Origin: an uncultured Sulfurovum sp.
GTDB lineage: Bacteria > Campylobacterota > Campylobacteria > Campylobacterales > Sulfurovaceae
Assembly (NCBI GenBank): GCA_913055205.1
Contig: CAJXJN010000005.1
Location: 1-64,000 of the forward strand
Direction: 5' to 3'
DNA length: 64,000 nucleotides
Shown: positions 26,574 to 35,837 of the stretch, piece after piece
Position numbering within the stretch: position 1 is the stretch's first letter
Layout: the number at the start of each line of letters is the position of its first letter
Translations under genes and position numbers: made by a program
Notes under the pieces: model-generated
The model's input: the letters and a program-made list of their open reading frames with translations, nothing else
What the model was told of the DNA's origin: nothing
The model's database searches: none

Positions 26574-27974
26574 TTAGGCTTTTTCCCAGACAGTACCATC
26601 AGCTGTATCCATGATGGCTATACCCATAGAAATGAGTTCATCGCGAATAGTATCAGAACGTGTAAAGTCTTTGGCTTTTTTTGCCTGGGTACGTTCTTCC
26701 AGTAGTGTTTCTATTTTCTCTTTGAGTGCTTCATCTACACCGATCTGAAAGTAGGAAAATGGTTCTTTTCCTCCAAATCCGAGAAGAGTCTCTATAAACT
26801 CTATGTTGGCAATAGTCTCTTTTTTGAGTGCTTTGTCTTTAGGATTGGCATCAAATTTTTCATTGGTTGTAGCTATCATTTCATCTATGACTGAGAGTGC
26901 TATTGAAATATTAAGGTCATCAGACATAGCATTCAAGAGAGATTGTTTAAATGCTTTATTTGTACTTGAACCTTTTCCTGGAGTTACACGTTTTTTAAGT
27001 CTATAGAGTTTATCAAGTCTCTTTTTGGCTGTAAGCAGATCCTCTTCATTGAAGTTGAAATCATTACGATAATGTACAGAGTTAAGGTAGTAACGCAACA
27101 CTTCACCATCGTAGACTTTGAGTGCATCTTTAAGAAAAAAACTGTTACCCAGAGATTTACTCATCTTCTCCCCGTTGATCTGTACAAAACCGTTGTGCAT
27201 CCAGTATTTGGCAAGTTCATGTCCTGTAGCACAGCGACTTTGGGCAGCTTCATTTTCATGGTGAGGGAAAAGCAGGTCTGCCCCGCCACCATGGATGTCT
27301 ATGCTGTACTTTTCTGTACCTTCAAAGTATTTTTCTATCATGGCTGAACACTCTATGTGCCATCCCGGACGACCTGAAGAAAAAGCCGTATCAAAGCAGA
27401 TGTCTTCCTCTCCTTTACATGCTTTCCAAAGTGCAAAGTCTTTAGGGTTTCTTTTTTCTGAAGTGTGTTCTACACGGCTTTGGTTGTCTTCATCATCACC
27501 TACCTGGTGTGAGATCTCTCCATAGTGTGCATCTTTGCCGGTATCAAAATAGACATCGCCGTTTGAGATGATATAGGCTACATCTTTGTCGATGAGTTTT
27601 TGTATCATTGCTTCGATAGCCTGAAGCGACTCAGTGGCTTTAGGTTCAATATCTGCTCTTTGTACTCCCAAGGCTTCCATCTCTTCAAAGTATCTATTGA
27701 TGTAGTAAGAGGTGATCTCCTCCATAGATTTACCGCTTTCTTCCACTTTTTTGATGATCTTGTCATCAATATCGGTAAAGTTCTTTGCCAGTGTAACTTT
27801 GTAGCCTAGAGCCTTGAGTGTACGAGAGAGCAGGTCAAAGGCCAGAGAACTTCTTGCATGCCCCAGATGGGCATCATCATAGACAGTAGGACCACAGACG
27901 TAGATACTCGCTTCACCTTTACGTATGGGTTCAAAAGGGACTTTGATTTTTTGTACGCTGTCGTAGATCTGCAT
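26574..27974 (-). CDS. cysS: Cysteinyl-tRNA synthetase
   Basis: 466-residue class I synthetase that charges tRNA-Cys. The zinc/active-site CGPTVYDDAHLGHAR segment (about 27-41) holds the HIGH-like HLGH, and EKMSKSLGNS (near 270) is the KMSKS loop; WHIECSAM and HHENE zinc ligands are present. Length is normal. It is followed 2 bases later by the msbA-like gene. Confidence 0.97.
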   Translation of the reverse strand: MQIYDSVQKIKVPFEPIRKGEASIYVCGPTVYDDAHLGHARSSLAFDLLSRTLKALGYKVTLAKNFTDIDDKIIKKVEESGKSMEEITSYYINRYFEEMEALGVQRADIEPKATESLQAIEAMIQKLIDKDVAYIISNGDVYFDTGKDAHYGEISHQVGDDEDNQSRVEHTSEKRNPKDFALWKACKGEEDICFDTAFSSGRPGWHIECSAMIEKYFEGTEKYSIDIHGGGADLLFPHHENEAAQSRCATGHELAKYWMHNGFVQINGEKMSKSLGNSFFLKDALKVYDGEVLRYYLNSVHYRNDFNFNEEDLLTAKKRLDKLYRLKKRVTPGKGSSTNKAFKQSLLNAMSDDLNISIALSVIDEMIATTNEKFDANPKDKALKKETIANIEFIETLLGFGGKEPFSYFQIGVDEALKEKIETLLEERTQAKKAKDFTRSDTIRDELISMGIAIMDTADGTVWEKA

Positions 27975-28183
27975 GCTGTTTTGACCTTTATTGTTTAGAA
28001 TGCTGAAATTATAGCTAAAATCATCCTAAATAAATCCTTTTGTATAGTTTTAGGAATTTATTTTTTAATTTTTTAAAAATCATTAGAGATGTACCCTAAA
28101 GTCGAACTGACAGTGATTTGAGAACGGAGAGCTGCGGTTTTTTTCCAAGATAACCAGGGTTAAAATTCATAGCAGGAATCAAC

Positions 28184-28726
28184 GTGGAGAATATAGATAA
28201 AGTACTTGAGAATAGATATACAAAAGAAAAAGTTGTATTGGCAAAACCAATAGACAACGAGATAGAGATATATGAGAACAGTATACTGATCACCGAAATT
28301 GACAAGGATGGTTATATTACCTATGCGAATCGTCGGTATATTGAGTTATCAGGTTTTTCCAAAAAGACATTGATCGGCTTACCTTATATTGTCGATCGCC
28401 ATCCTGATATGCCGGAGGGACTTTTTCATGCACGCGATCAGATCGTTGCACAAAAAAAGATTTGGCGCGGTTATGTAAAAAGCCTTTGCAGAGATGGATC
28501 TTTTTATTGGACATTGACCTATATGCAGCCAAAATTGAATGATGAAGGTAAGATCATCGGTTATACACTTACGAGGAGACAGGCATATCCTGAATCGATC
28601 AAAGAAATGGAAAAAGTATATAACACATTACAAGGGGAAGAACATATAGGAGATCCGTTTTTTATGCGTGGAGAGCTGTTTCATGGTGAAGATTTGGCAA
28701 CTCATGCTAATATAGTCGGATCTTAA
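28184..28726 (+). CDS. Single-domain PAS protein, CetB/Aer-PAS-like
   Basis: 180 residues, GTG start with gcagga upstream. Residues about 30-145 form a PAS domain very like that of Aer and CetB: ITYANRRYIELSGFSKKTLIG, the RHPDMPEGLF motif, and WRGYVKSLCRDGSFYW. These domains bind FAD and sense redox or energy state. No HAMP or signalling domain follows, so it should act through a partner, as CetB does with the membrane receptor CetA in Campylobacter energy taxis. No cetA-like gene is in the window. It is convergent with murJ. Confidence 0.8.
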   Translation: MENIDKVLENRYTKEKVVLAKPIDNEIEIYENSILITEIDKDGYITYANRRYIELSGFSKKTLIGLPYIVDRHPDMPEGLFHARDQIVAQKKIWRGYVKSLCRDGSFYWTLTYMQPKLNDEGKIIGYTLTRRQAYPESIKEMEKVYNTLQGEEHIGDPFFMRGELFHGEDLATHANIVGS

Positions 28727-28730
28727 GTCA

Positions 28731-30137
28731 TTATCTGATAAATTCAACTATCCAGATATTGAGAAAATAGATGATCACTGAAAAAACGATCATCATTACA
28801 ATAAAATAGAATGATTTTTTGGAGTTGATGATCTCCATAAACTTCTCTGTTCCTACCTCTTTCACTGTAAAGATAAAGAGCACCCATCCACCGATACTCC
28901 CGGCTAAAGCAAGTCCGGAAGGACCTAAAGGATGCATGAGTATAAGTGAAGAACTTACGCTTGCTATGAGAGAGTAGACGGCGATTTTTGCTGCTTTGAG
29001 GTGTCTGTGTGAAGCATAAAGAAAGAGTGAAAAGAGTTTCGCCAGTCCAAAAGGTAAAAGTCCTACCATATACATGCGCAGTACATTTACGGTCTCCAGT
29101 GTCTGAACCTGTGTAAATTTTCCTCTCTCAAAGAGCAGCCAGACAATGGGTTCTGCCAGTAAGATACCTCCGACCATAGCAGCACCCAGCAAGAATGCAA
29201 GTAACCAAAAGGCTTGGTTCAGGTTTTGATAAGCTGCATCTTCCTGACCGTTCTTAAGTGCTTTGGAGACAGAGGGGAAAAGTACTGTAGCTGTAGCAAT
29301 GGCAATGATGGCAAGAGGGAGTTGAAAGACACGATTTGCATAAAAAAGATAGGAGACTGAACCTGTCATCAAAAATGTAGCCAAGAGGGTGTCAATAAAA
29401 GCAGAGATCTGAGGGGTGGAATTTCCCAATATACCCGGGAAAAAAAGAGATTGGAAATGTTTTTTCTCATCTTGTACATCTTTGTGTTTTCTATACTTCC
29501 ATCCGCCTAAAAGAAGTTTATGCAGCTTAAATCTGTTTATGGTAACAAGGTGTGCAATGACTTGCAGTGTACCTCCTGTGAGTACAGCAAAACTGAGTGC
29601 ATACGCTACAGTTTCAGGGTCCTCTTTCATATAAATATAAAGTGCCCCTATCATAGAGATGTTGAGCAGGGCTGTAGACATGGCAGTGGTTGCAAAATGT
29701 TCTTTATACTGCAGCAGTGTAGCCAAAAAAGTCACGATAAAGATAAGGTCAAGGTACCAAAAGTTTATGGCAGTGAGTGGTGCAGTATTTGCTATGAGCT
29801 CCTCTCCCCACCCCCATGCCAACAGTTTGGTAATGGGTTCGGGAAAGAACATGATGAGTAAAGAAAATGCCATCAAAAAAAGTAAGAACCGTAAAAATAC
29901 AGCCGTAGCAAAAACCCCTTTATGTTTAGATGCGATGAAAGAGGGCATAAAAGCCTGTGTGAATGCACCTTCTGCAAAGATACGACGAAAGAGATTGGGT
30001 AACTTAAAAGCAACAAAGAACATATCACTCCATACCGAAGCTCCCAGTGCGGAAGCCATAAGTACATCACGTCCTAAACCTGTTACACGTGAAAAGAGGA
30101 TACCAAAACTGTTGGTAAAGATGGATTTAAGTCGCAT
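28731..30137 (-). CDS. murJ: Lipid II flippase MurJ
   Basis: 468-residue multispanning membrane protein of the MOP superfamily that moves lipid II across the inner membrane for peptidoglycan synthesis. It has about 13-14 hydrophobic helices and the family start SFGILFSRVTGLGRDVLMA with the conserved DMFFVAFKLPNLFRRIFAEGAF block (38-59). The gene is monocistronic between divergent and convergent neighbours. Confidence 0.94.
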   Translation of the reverse strand: MRLKSIFTNSFGILFSRVTGLGRDVLMASALGASVWSDMFFVAFKLPNLFRRIFAEGAFTQAFMPSFIASKHKGVFATAVFLRFLLFLMAFSLLIMFFPEPITKLLAWGWGEELIANTAPLTAINFWYLDLIFIVTFLATLLQYKEHFATTAMSTALLNISMIGALYIYMKEDPETVAYALSFAVLTGGTLQVIAHLVTINRFKLHKLLLGGWKYRKHKDVQDEKKHFQSLFFPGILGNSTPQISAFIDTLLATFLMTGSVSYLFYANRVFQLPLAIIAIATATVLFPSVSKALKNGQEDAAYQNLNQAFWLLAFLLGAAMVGGILLAEPIVWLLFERGKFTQVQTLETVNVLRMYMVGLLPFGLAKLFSLFLYASHRHLKAAKIAVYSLIASVSSSLILMHPLGPSGLALAGSIGGWVLFIFTVKEVGTEKFMEIINSKKSFYFIVMMIVFSVIIYFLNIWIVEFIR

Positions 30138-30228
30138 AATTCTCTTTAGTTGTTATTTTAAAGGTATTTTAACATAGATAAACCAAGCATTGCGACTTAT
30201 CAGCAATATTGCAAAAAATGATAGATAT

Positions 30229-30250
30229 TCCTGATCTGTTTTCAGGGATT
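30229..30250. repeat. Degenerate copy of the catcctga-type REP
   Basis: cctgatctgttttcaggg resembles one arm of the pair at 2291-2364. It is in the 258-base gap between murJ and the rhodanese gene, which otherwise holds only the rhodanese promoter region. Confidence 0.3.
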
Positions 30251-30395
30251 GAACAGAATTTGCCATAAATCTAAATATAATGAATGAATATATTTACTAT
30301 TTAACTGATTTATATATTGAAATACCTATAATAAAGTCCTTTGAATATCAGGTATGGTCTACATGGTACGATAATAAAATATACAAGGAAACAGA

Positions 30396-30860
30396 ATGAG
30401 AAAAATTTTATGGATTGTTACTTTTGCTATGGTCATAGTGAATGCAAAAGATACAGTAGATGCAAAAACTTATATTAGTTCGATACACTCAAAACAGATA
30501 GAGGCAAAAGAACTTTATAAACTGATCAAAAAAGATGAAGACAATCTTTATATCGTTGATATTCGGGAGCCTGACCAGGTAGGACATGGAGAAATATTTC
30601 ATTTAAATCTGGTAACGATCACCAGAGGGTATTTGGAGTTTAAGATCGAAAAAGAGATCCCCAATAAAGATGCACAGGTTGTGATCTACTGCTGTACAGG
30701 CAAGAGAGGGAATTTGGCTGCCAAAACACTGACAGATATGGGATATACCAATGTCGCTTCGCTCAAATGGGGTATCAGAGAGTGGGTAACAGAAGGCTAT
30801 CCTCTTGATACAGTATATGGAGAGGTATTTTTAAAAGATATTAAACCGGCAGTTAAATAA
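30396..30860 (+). CDS. Exported single-domain rhodanese
   Basis: 154 residues with a signal peptide (RKILWIVTFAMVIVNA). The rhodanese domain runs from about 32 to 140. It has IVDIREPDQVGHGEI and the active-site loop CCTGKRG, with the catalytic Cys in the C-T-G-K-R-G loop, and ends in WGIREWVTEGYPL. It should transfer sulfane sulfur in the periplasm, which fits a sulfur-oxidising lifestyle, but the substrate cannot be read. A tataat at about 30327 and a cttaaaggaaa-like purine stretch (acaaggaaacag) lie upstream. Confidence 0.85.
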   Translation: MRKILWIVTFAMVIVNAKDTVDAKTYISSIHSKQIEAKELYKLIKKDEDNLYIVDIREPDQVGHGEIFHLNLVTITRGYLEFKIEKEIPNKDAQVVIYCCTGKRGNLAAKTLTDMGYTNVASLKWGIREWVTEGYPLDTVYGEVFLKDIKPAVK

Positions 30861-31012
30861 TATATGACAAGTTTGTCAATGTGGACAATATCTGGTTTGT
30901 TCAGTGTATAAGTATGATCGTAAATTTTAAAAAGTATTACAATATGACATATTTTTCAGGTTTTCAAAAAAAGTGTTGATATACTTTGATAATTAATTGA
31001 TAAGGGTATGTC

Positions 31013-31570
31013 ATGATAGTAGGTATAGAAGGGACAGTCGAACGAAAAGATCCCACTTTTGTGCATCTGAATGTAAATGGTATCATCTATGAAGTACAAG
31101 TATCGATCAATACTTCAAATGCTATCAAGGAAAAGAAAGTAAAGCTTTTTGTAACACAGGTCATCCGTGAAGATGCAAATCTTCTTTTTGGATTTATGGA
31201 TACCAATGAAAAGAAGATGTTCGATACGGTACTTAAGATCAATGGTGTAGGTCCTAAAGTAGGGCTTGCTATCTGTTCAACTTTTACGCCAAGTACTTTT
31301 GCAAAAGTGGTAGCTTCCAAAGATGTAAGTATGCTTAAACGTGTACCGGGTATCGGTCCAAAAGCTGCGAGCCGTATTTTGGTCGAATTGGCTGATTTTA
31401 TTGTTGATGGTAATGGAGAGAGTGGAAACTCTGGAGCATTGGGCGAAGCTGTAATGGCCTTAGAGAGTTTAGGCTTTAAAAAAGATGCCATCCAAAAAGC
31501 ACTTTCCGGATGTTCGGGAGATACGAGTACCCTGGTCAAAGAAGGGTTGAAAAAATTACAAAGATTATAA
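31013..31570 (+). CDS. ruvA: Holliday junction DNA helicase subunit RuvA
   Basis: 185-residue DNA-binding subunit that holds four-way junctions for the RuvB motor. An N-terminal OB fold ([20 protein letters not shown]) is followed by two helix-hairpin-helix motifs ([12 protein letters not shown] near 75, [16 protein letters not shown] near 110) and the C-terminal RuvB-binding three-helix domain. The ribosome site taaggg precedes the ATG. There is no ruvB or ruvC nearby, as is common in Campylobacterota. Confidence 0.96.
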   Translation: MIVGIEGTVERKDPTFVHLNVNGIIYEVQVSINTSNAIKEKKVKLFVTQVIREDANLLFGFMDTNEKKMFDTVLKINGVGPKVGLAICSTFTPSTFAKVVASKDVSMLKRVPGIGPKAASRILVELADFIVDGNGESGNSGALGEAVMALESLGFKKDAIQKALSGCSGDTSTLVKEGLKKLQRL

Positions 31571-31576
31571 TCGTAC

Positions 31577-31801
31577 TTAGATTTTATCTTTTTCTTGCCT
31601 TATAGTTATCGTCGGATAAGCAAATCCAAGATGATTATCTTTAAGAATTTTCATAATCTGATATATGATATATTCTTTTGTTGCTAGCCAGTTGTTCCAA
31701 TCTACAGAACGACCGAAACAATACACTAAGATGTGAATATAAATTATACTCATCTGCTTCAGGTGGATATACCATCTTGAGGTAATCTGCCAATTTTCCA
31801 T
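31577..31801 (-). pseudogene. C-terminal remnant of an MscS-type channel
   Basis: The frame reads ILVYCFGRSVDWNNWLATKE...ILKDNHLGFAYPT, which matches the usual MscS C-terminal domain (VYCF..T.DW...I..ILE..GI.FAFPT). Immediately upstream the matching sequence continues in a different frame (LADYLKMVYPPE), so the gene is both truncated and frameshifted. No upstream membrane part is left. It sits between ruvA and the tandem barrel genes. Confidence 0.6.
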
Positions 31802-31814
31802 TAGGACCTTTTTT

Positions 31815-31920
31815 TAATTTTTATCACATTTTCTCACATTTTCTCACAATAACCCTTTTGGCACATCTTTGGCACATCTTAATGTTACAATGAAAATGCG
31901 TAAACAAAAGGAGAATTAAT
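31815..31920 (+). promoter_or_regulatory. Promoter region of the first tandem barrel gene
   Basis: The sequence has a tandem acattttctc, a doubled ttggcacatct, and an extended -10 tgttacaat, followed by aaaggag before the ATG. The whole block is repeated almost exactly at 32760-32851 before the second gene, so the pair should be expressed alike. Confidence 0.6.
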
Positions 31921-32607
31921 ATGAAAAAGTTTACACTTTCTGTAGTAACGGTTTTGGCAATGAGTACATTTGCAGTAGCAGGTGGAGATATAGTACCAGT
32001 AGTTGAACCGGTAGTGGAGGCGCCGCCACCGGCAGCAAAGACAGGATTCTATGTAGGTGGGGCTATCAGCTTGATTCAGAATGATTTTAGATCTTGGTAT
32101 TATTCTGAGTATTACAATGAAAATCGTACAATGGCGATAGGCAATACGGATCATATAGGAGGGATGCTGCAGGTCGGATATAAATTCAACCCTTATCTCG
32201 CAGTGGAGACACGCTACTGGATCGCAGGGGATGAAGATTGGCAAGATACAGAGAACTGGGGTGATAATGACACGTTTACAACAGAATTTGATGCAATGGG
32301 ACTCTATCTTAAACCTATGTACCCTGTAATGGATGGACTGGATGTCTATGCTTTGCTTGGGTTCGATATTATGAATTATGATTTAACTGCAAAAGATGGG
32401 GATGGTAGTCCATATGCACATCGTAATTTTTCAGACACCGCTTTCTCGTGGGGCCTGGGCGCTTCCTATGCCGTCAATGACTCGCTTGCTGTCTTTGTGG
32501 ACTATGTAAGACTCTATGATGATACGATCCAGGTATTCTATAATAGTGACGTCTTTGCAGATATCACTTCAGATACCTGTAACTTCGGTATTACATACAG
32601 TTTCTAA
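31921..32607 (+). CDS. Outer-membrane beta-barrel protein, tandem copy 1
   Basis: 228 residues with signal peptide MKKFTLSVVTVLAMSTFAVA and mature start GGDIVPVVEPVVE. The rest is an eight-strand OmpA/OprF-like barrel (KTGFYVGGAIS at about 39-49; MLQVGYKFNPYLAVETRYW; ending GITYSF). There is no peptidoglycan-binding OmpA C-domain. Copy 2 at 32852 has the same length, the same signal peptide and near-identical flanks. Differences cluster in predicted surface loops (DFRSWYYSEYYNEN versus DFRAHSGGDGYDD), suggesting diversification of exposed parts. Confidence 0.85.
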   Translation: MKKFTLSVVTVLAMSTFAVAGGDIVPVVEPVVEAPPPAAKTGFYVGGAISLIQNDFRSWYYSEYYNENRTMAIGNTDHIGGMLQVGYKFNPYLAVETRYWIAGDEDWQDTENWGDNDTFTTEFDAMGLYLKPMYPVMDGLDVYALLGFDIMNYDLTAKDGDGSPYAHRNFSDTAFSWGLGASYAVNDSLAVFVDYVRLYDDTIQVFYNSDVFADITSDTCNFGITYSF

Positions 32608-32613
32608 AACATT

Positions 32614-32660
32614 TCTGCCGCATTACGGTGCGGTAGAATTTAAATCGTCTTTTTTGATTA
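32614..32660 (+). terminator. Terminator of tandem barrel gene 1
   Basis: ctgccgca and tgcggtag arms around a ttacgg-type loop, followed at a short distance by tcgtctttttt. The same structure follows copy 2. Confidence 0.65.
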
Positions 32661-32851
32661 TTATGAATTCAGTAAGGTGAATCCTTCTTTCTGCTTGTAC
32701 TCTCTTTAATAAAAATCTTCTTTTGTATTGTCCTTTATATGTTTGTTTGAGATCAAACTTTTTATCACATTTTCTCACAATAACCCTTTTGGCACATCTT
32801 TGGCACATTTCAATGTTACAATGAAATTGCGTAAACAAAAGGAGAATTAAT

Positions 32852-33538
32852 ATGAAAAAGTTTACACTTTCTGTAGTAACGGTTTTGGCAATGAGTACAT
32901 TTGCAGTAGCAGGTGGAGATATAGCACCGGTAGTAGAGCCGGTAGTAGAGGCAACAGCACCGGCAGCAAAAACAGGGTTCTATGTAGGTGGAGCTATCAG
33001 TTCGTTTAAAAATGACTTTAGAGCTCATAGTGGAGGGGATGGTTATGATGACACAATGGCACAAGGAGATACAGACCCTATTGGCGGGATGCTGCAGGTT
33101 GGGTATAAGTTCAATCAATACCTGGCAGTGGAGACGCGTTACTGGCTCGCAGGGGATGAGGAGTGGACAGATCTGGAGAATTGGGGAGATTATCCTTTCA
33201 CAACGGAATTTGATGCAATGGGACTCTACCTTAAACCTATGTATCCGGTAGCGGATGGGCTGGATGTCTATGCTTTGCTTGGGTTTGCCCTTATGAATTA
33301 TGATCTGACTGGAAAATATCCGGATGGTACTCCATATGCACACCGCAATTTCTCGGATACGGCGTTCTCTTACGGAGTGGGAGCTTCATATGCCATCAAT
33401 GATTCATTTTCAGTATTTGCAGACTATGTGAGACTCTATGATGATGATATTAAAGTATTCTTCTACGGTGATGGAGAGTTTGATGCTGGAGAGATTACTT
33501 CTGATACCTTTAACTTCGGTATTACATACAGTTTCTAA
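32852..33538 (+). CDS. Outer-membrane beta-barrel protein, tandem copy 2
   Basis: 228-residue paralogue of the gene at 31921, 931 bases downstream in the same orientation. Signal peptide identical, mature N-terminus GGDIAPVVEPVVEATAPAAK, then the same barrel with altered loops. It keeps an aaaggag ribosome site at the same distance. The duplication unit includes promoter, gene and terminator, about 0.93 kb. Function is probably structural or small-solute passage, which is inference. Confidence 0.85.
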   Translation: MKKFTLSVVTVLAMSTFAVAGGDIAPVVEPVVEATAPAAKTGFYVGGAISSFKNDFRAHSGGDGYDDTMAQGDTDPIGGMLQVGYKFNQYLAVETRYWLAGDEEWTDLENWGDYPFTTEFDAMGLYLKPMYPVADGLDVYALLGFALMNYDLTGKYPDGTPYAHRNFSDTAFSYGVGASYAINDSFSVFADYVRLYDDDIKVFFYGDGEFDAGEITSDTFNFGITYSF

Positions 33539-33545
33539 AACCCTT

Positions 33546-33592
33546 CTGCCGCATTACGGTGCGGTAGAATTTAAATCGTCTTTTTTAATTAT
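33546..33592 (+). terminator. Terminator of tandem barrel gene 2
   Basis: Same ctgccgca/tgcggtag hairpin and ttttt tract as after copy 1; part of the duplicated unit. Confidence 0.65.
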
Positions 33593-33713
33593 TATGAATG
33601 TAGTAAGGTAAATCCATTTTTACATATAGGTAGATTTTGATACGTAGTCAAATGTATGGCATAGTTATGATTTTTTTAGTAATATGACTGATATCTATAG
33701 TTATTATAATCCT

Positions 33714-34541
33714 CTAACCTCTTTTAAAGATCAATTCCTGAACTTCTTTTCCTATGGCTTGGGCAACTACGTTGCATTTTACGATAAAAAGAAAATAAAC
33801 AGGACGATCAGCTTCCAGATAAAGACTTTCAAAATTTCCCATACCTTTGGCCAATACGATATCGGCACGATCAAAAATGGCTTTTGACTCTGCATTGGCC
33901 TCTTTAAGATCATATCCGGGAGTTGCAACGCCTGTATCAATAATATGAGCACAGTTTTTGAGTATCTGTGCTTCCTTCACTGTGACATCATTGATAATAG
34001 GTTTTCCCCTTACAAAATAATATACGTCTACATTGTAGCTCTTTTTGATCATTTCGATCAGTAGTTTGTCAAAGATATGTTCACCGACATTATCACCAAT
34101 GAATACCAGCTCTTTCGCCTCTTTCAGTTCTTGTTCAAAATCAGCAAGATCATCTATGCCAAAAGAGCGATGAAAATGACTTTGGATCGTCGCATTAAGA
34201 TCAAGCTGATTTTGTGCACCAAAGTCGATCACATTACCGATAGTAGCCAGTTTGATCGCCTCTTGGATTGTATGTACGAAATCTGTATTGACCTCAAGGG
34301 CAAGTTTGGTTGCATGTTCTTTTGCAAGTGCTACAGGATCAGCTTCACCGGTGATCTCTGAAATCATACTATAAATACTTTTAGCTATCTGTGGAGGTGT
34401 ATGGTTTAGATCATGATCTATCAATAGTTGTGCAGTATGATCAAGAAGCGTTTTGCTTTTGTTATCATCTAGTCCAAGTAATTTAGATACTTTGAGTGTC
34501 TGATTCATGAGGCAGGTGATGCAGTCAGGTTTAATATTCAC
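33714..34541 (-). CDS. DUF89/ARMT1-like metal-dependent phosphatase
   Basis: 275-residue protein of the DUF89 family, whose members act as damage-control phosphatases on sugar phosphates or nucleotides. Recognisable parts are the N-terminal KPDCITCLMNQ with two Cys (7 and 10), FIGDNVGEHIFDKLLIE near 140, RGKPIINDVT near 165 with the metal-site Asp/Asn, and DIVLAKGMGNFESL near 230. Subfamily I proteins have this Cys-containing N-terminus. No operon partner. Substrate unknown. Confidence 0.85.
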   Translation of the reverse strand: MNIKPDCITCLMNQTLKVSKLLGLDDNKSKTLLDHTAQLLIDHDLNHTPPQIAKSIYSMISEITGEADPVALAKEHATKLALEVNTDFVHTIQEAIKLATIGNVIDFGAQNQLDLNATIQSHFHRSFGIDDLADFEQELKEAKELVFIGDNVGEHIFDKLLIEMIKKSYNVDVYYFVRGKPIINDVTVKEAQILKNCAHIIDTGVATPGYDLKEANAESKAIFDRADIVLAKGMGNFESLYLEADRPVYFLFIVKCNVVAQAIGKEVQELIFKRG

Positions 34542-34623
34542 TTTGCACGTCCTTTTATTTTTTGTTATTGTATCACTTCTTGTTTATAAAAACAGTATCA
34601 GTAAAAAAGAAGATTTATAATGA

Positions 34624-34929
34624 TATGCTTCGAAAATAAACAAGTTATGGAGTCATAGTATCAAACAGTTTTTACTTAAAATTTTATTTCTTTTTTATCT
34701 AACCTCCTCCTTTCTAAGTGCAACACATATACATACCGATGATGAGGCACATGCCGATACGTGTCAAGTCTGTGTCCTCGTGAAGGTTTTCCATAGTGCT
34801 GATGTACCAAACCTTGGAGTTGATATCCCTCTCTTTAATGCTGTTTATGATACGATAGAACTCACTTACAGTTACACTGCTACTTCTGTCTATAAAGGAT
34901 ATCGAAGCACTGCACCCCCTTCATATTGA
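34624..34929 (+). pseudogene. Relative of the small HxH/CxxC exported protein, no normal start codon
   Basis: This open frame is not in the ORF track. It reads SIKQFLLKILFLFYLTSSFL, then ATHIHTDDEAHADTCQVCVLVK, and ends GYRSTAPPSY, matching the protein at 13985-14275 over its full length. No ATG, GTG or TTG occurs in frame before the signal segment; the nearby ATG at 34647 is in another frame and meets a stop after three codons. Either a one-base frameshift has inactivated the gene or an unusual start codon is used. It precedes an outer-membrane gene, repeating the pairing seen elsewhere. Confidence 0.6.
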
Positions 34930-34987
34930 ACTTCTTATACACATTAACAACGATCAGTAATTATTAATATCAATGAAGGATAACTCT

Positions 34988-35824
34988 ATGAAAAAAATAC
35001 AAACTATACTTATGGCATCACTGCTTTTGATGAGTACATATGCTGATGATACAGTACTTAAATTGACGTATGAAACATTAGACTTTGATAACTCAAAGAA
35101 AAAAGACAAAGGAAAAAGAGTAGGTATTGCTTTAGACTATAAACAAGAAAACAGTCTCTATCAACTGCTCTATGAAAAAACAGATACGGATACATTTCAA
35201 CCACCACTTACAAAAGATCTGAAAGTAGATAAATATTACTTTAAGTATACACGAAAACTAGATGCTGTACAGGCATTTAGTCTAAGTTATGCAACCATTG
35301 ATGATAATCTTATGAAAGAGACAGATGGTGGGCATATCTATGGGCTTGGTTACTGTTATGATGATTTTGGTTTGACACAGTATTTGAGTGATTATAAACA
35401 TTTTAATGTGTATCAAACTGAAGCTAAATACACGTTTAAAAAGCAGTTTGGTGAAGTAAAAACCAGTGCAACCATTTTAGGAAAATATATTCATCTACAA
35501 GACAAAGGGAGCAATGATTTCAGTAAAAATGCCAAAGAGAACTACTTTACTCCAGGTGTGAAACTTCATACAGACTATAAGGGATATCATTTTGGGATGG
35601 GAGCATTTTTCGGAAAGAGAATTTTTGCTGTAATGAATAATGGATTTAAGGTACAACACCATGCGATGGAGTTTAAAGAGACCTATATGTGTGGTATAGG
35701 TAAACATTTTGAGCGGGGTGACGTACATTTAAAATATGTATACCAAAAAGCATCTGAAATACCTATACACAATGACAATGTCAAAGTACAAAACATCATT
35801 TTACAAATAGGGTATCATTTTTAG
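34988..35824 (+). CDS. Outer-membrane barrel-like protein, unknown
   Basis: 278 residues from the ATG at 34988, which has aaggat seven bases upstream; the track start at 34973 does not. Signal peptide KKIQTILMASLLLMSTYA, then alternating-strand sequence rich in Tyr and Lys, ending IGYHF, the usual barrel terminus. No family recognised. It follows the small HxH/CxxC frame by 58 bases and is convergent with the two-component operon. Confidence 0.65.
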   Translation: MKKIQTILMASLLLMSTYADDTVLKLTYETLDFDNSKKKDKGKRVGIALDYKQENSLYQLLYEKTDTDTFQPPLTKDLKVDKYYFKYTRKLDAVQAFSLSYATIDDNLMKETDGGHIYGLGYCYDDFGLTQYLSDYKHFNVYQTEAKYTFKKQFGEVKTSATILGKYIHLQDKGSNDFSKNAKENYFTPGVKLHTDYKGYHFGMGAFFGKRIFAVMNNGFKVQHHAMEFKETYMCGIGKHFERGDVHLKYVYQKASEIPIHNDNVKVQNIILQIGYHF

Positions 35825-35837
35825 AGGTACCCTATAT

